From NCBI GenBank assembly GCA_017938785.1, contig JAGBAU010000057.1, positions 1 to 7,156 on the forward strand: a stretch of DNA of 7,156 bases, read 5' to 3'. Shown one piece after another: positions 6,687 to 7,156 of this stretch (the stretch's first letter is position 1; each line of letters starts with the position of its first letter). The DNA is from Clostridia bacterium (GTDB lineage Bacteria; Bacillota_A; Clostridia; Christensenellales; Aristaeellaceae). Under the pieces are notes generated by a model that was given only the letters and a program-made list of their open reading frames with translations, ran no database searches and had not been told where the DNA came from. The translations under genes were made by a program, and so were the position numbers.

Positions 6687-7156
6687 TTACTCCGTCAGTT
6701 TGATTCTCGGGTCTACCAGTGCGCACAGCAGGTCTGCTACCAGGTTGCACAGGATGATCAGGGCACCGAAGAAGATGGTCAGGCCCATGACCACGGTGTA
6801 ATCGCGGTTGGAAACTGCGGTGACGAATTCGCGGCCGATGCCGGGGATGGTATAGATGGTTTCCACCACGAAGCTGCCCGTGAGCAGGAAGGCAATCATG
6901 GGACCGGCGGTGGTGATCACCGGGATCATGGCGTTTTTCAGGACGTGTACGATAGTGATGCGCCAGGATGCGATGCCTTTGGCACGGGCCATTACCACGT
7001 AATCCTGCTGCATGGCCTCGTTGTAGCTGGTCTTTACCAGCCGGGAAATCTGGGCGATGGGGTAGACGGCCAGGGTGATGACCGGCAGTACGTAGTGAGC
7101 AGGCGTGCCCAGACCCAATACCGGGACCCACTGCAGCTTTACGCCGAAGAACAGCA
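6687..7156 (-). CDS. oppB: Oligopeptide ABC transporter permease OppB, C-terminal part (5' end outside window)
   Basis: The frame stays open to the right edge, so the true start lies beyond 7156; about 156 codons are visible, roughly the last half of a protein that is normally 300-320 residues. The visible part begins LFFGVKLQWVPVLGLGTPAHYVLPV, allowing one partial codon at the edge, which is the conserved OppB/DppB segment before the EAA loop. The EAA loop follows: EAMQQDYVVMARAKGIASWR then the HVLKNAMIP segment. Next come TGSFVVETIYTIPGIGREF and the closing DPRIKL typical of the family. An apparent TTG start at 7118 is internal and should not be used. It is the most upstream opp gene seen and ends 3 nt before oppC. 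Confidence 0.95.
   Translation of the reverse strand, partial: LFFGVKLQWVPVLGLGTPAHYVLPVITLAVYPIAQISRLVKTSYNEAMQQDYVVMARAKGIASWRITIVHVLKNAMIPVITTAGPMIAFLLTGSFVVETIYTIPGIGREFVTAVSNRDYTVVMGLTIFFGALIILCNLVADLLCALVDPRIKLTE

Noticed and set aside
6687..7118. 143-residue protein starting at 7118 as a complete gene
   Set aside because: The apparent start is an internal TTG. The same frame continues to the window edge with conserved OppB sequence, so this is the C-terminal part of a larger permease.

Overview
The window looks like ordinary chromosomal DNA from a moderately GC-rich Bacillota, probably a Clostridia-type gut anaerobe. This rests on strong AGGAGG-type Shine-Dalgarno sites, a Gram-positive style extended -10 promoter, and an Opp-type peptide transporter whose permeases read most like Gram-positive OppB/OppC. 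The taxonomic placement is inference from style and family resemblance, not from a marker gene.

Layout. Bases 1-607 (minus strand) hold the first ~202 codons of a short-chain dehydrogenase/reductase that runs off the left edge. Bases 608-779 are a divergent intergenic region with a back-to-back promoter pair: an extended -10 (TATGC-TATAAT) facing the dehydrogenase, and a near-consensus TTGACA-N17-TATAGT promoter facing right, followed by a small inverted repeat at its predicted start site. Bases 780-1979 (plus strand) encode a 12-helix major facilitator transporter. Shine-Dalgarno spacing favours a GTG start at 780 over the upstream in-frame ATG at 771. Bases 1980-2081 separate this gene from a converging operon and contain one hairpin terminator (2046-2068) that can serve both sides.

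From 2082 to the right edge, everything lies on the minus strand and forms one tightly packed oligopeptide/dipeptide ABC importer operon. In transcription order (right to left) it is oppB (partial), oppC, oppD, oppF, then the solute-binding protein gene. Junctions are a 3-nt gap, a TGATG overlap, an 8-nt overlap, and a 63-nt gap with a small hairpin before the binding protein, which has the best ribosome binding site of the set.

Together these five genes would encode a complete peptide importer: an exported binding protein captures peptide, OppB/OppC form the channel, and the OppD/OppF heterodimer powers it with ATP. Both ATPases carry a four-cysteine C-terminal motif of the type shown to bind an iron-sulfur cluster in a DppD homologue. 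The binding protein has a signal peptide with an AxA-like site but no lipobox cysteine, which is unusual for a monoderm.

I see no RNA genes, mobile elements, CRISPR arrays or defence systems, and no evidence of an undescribed system. The very long open frames opposite the transporter genes are explained by codon bias.
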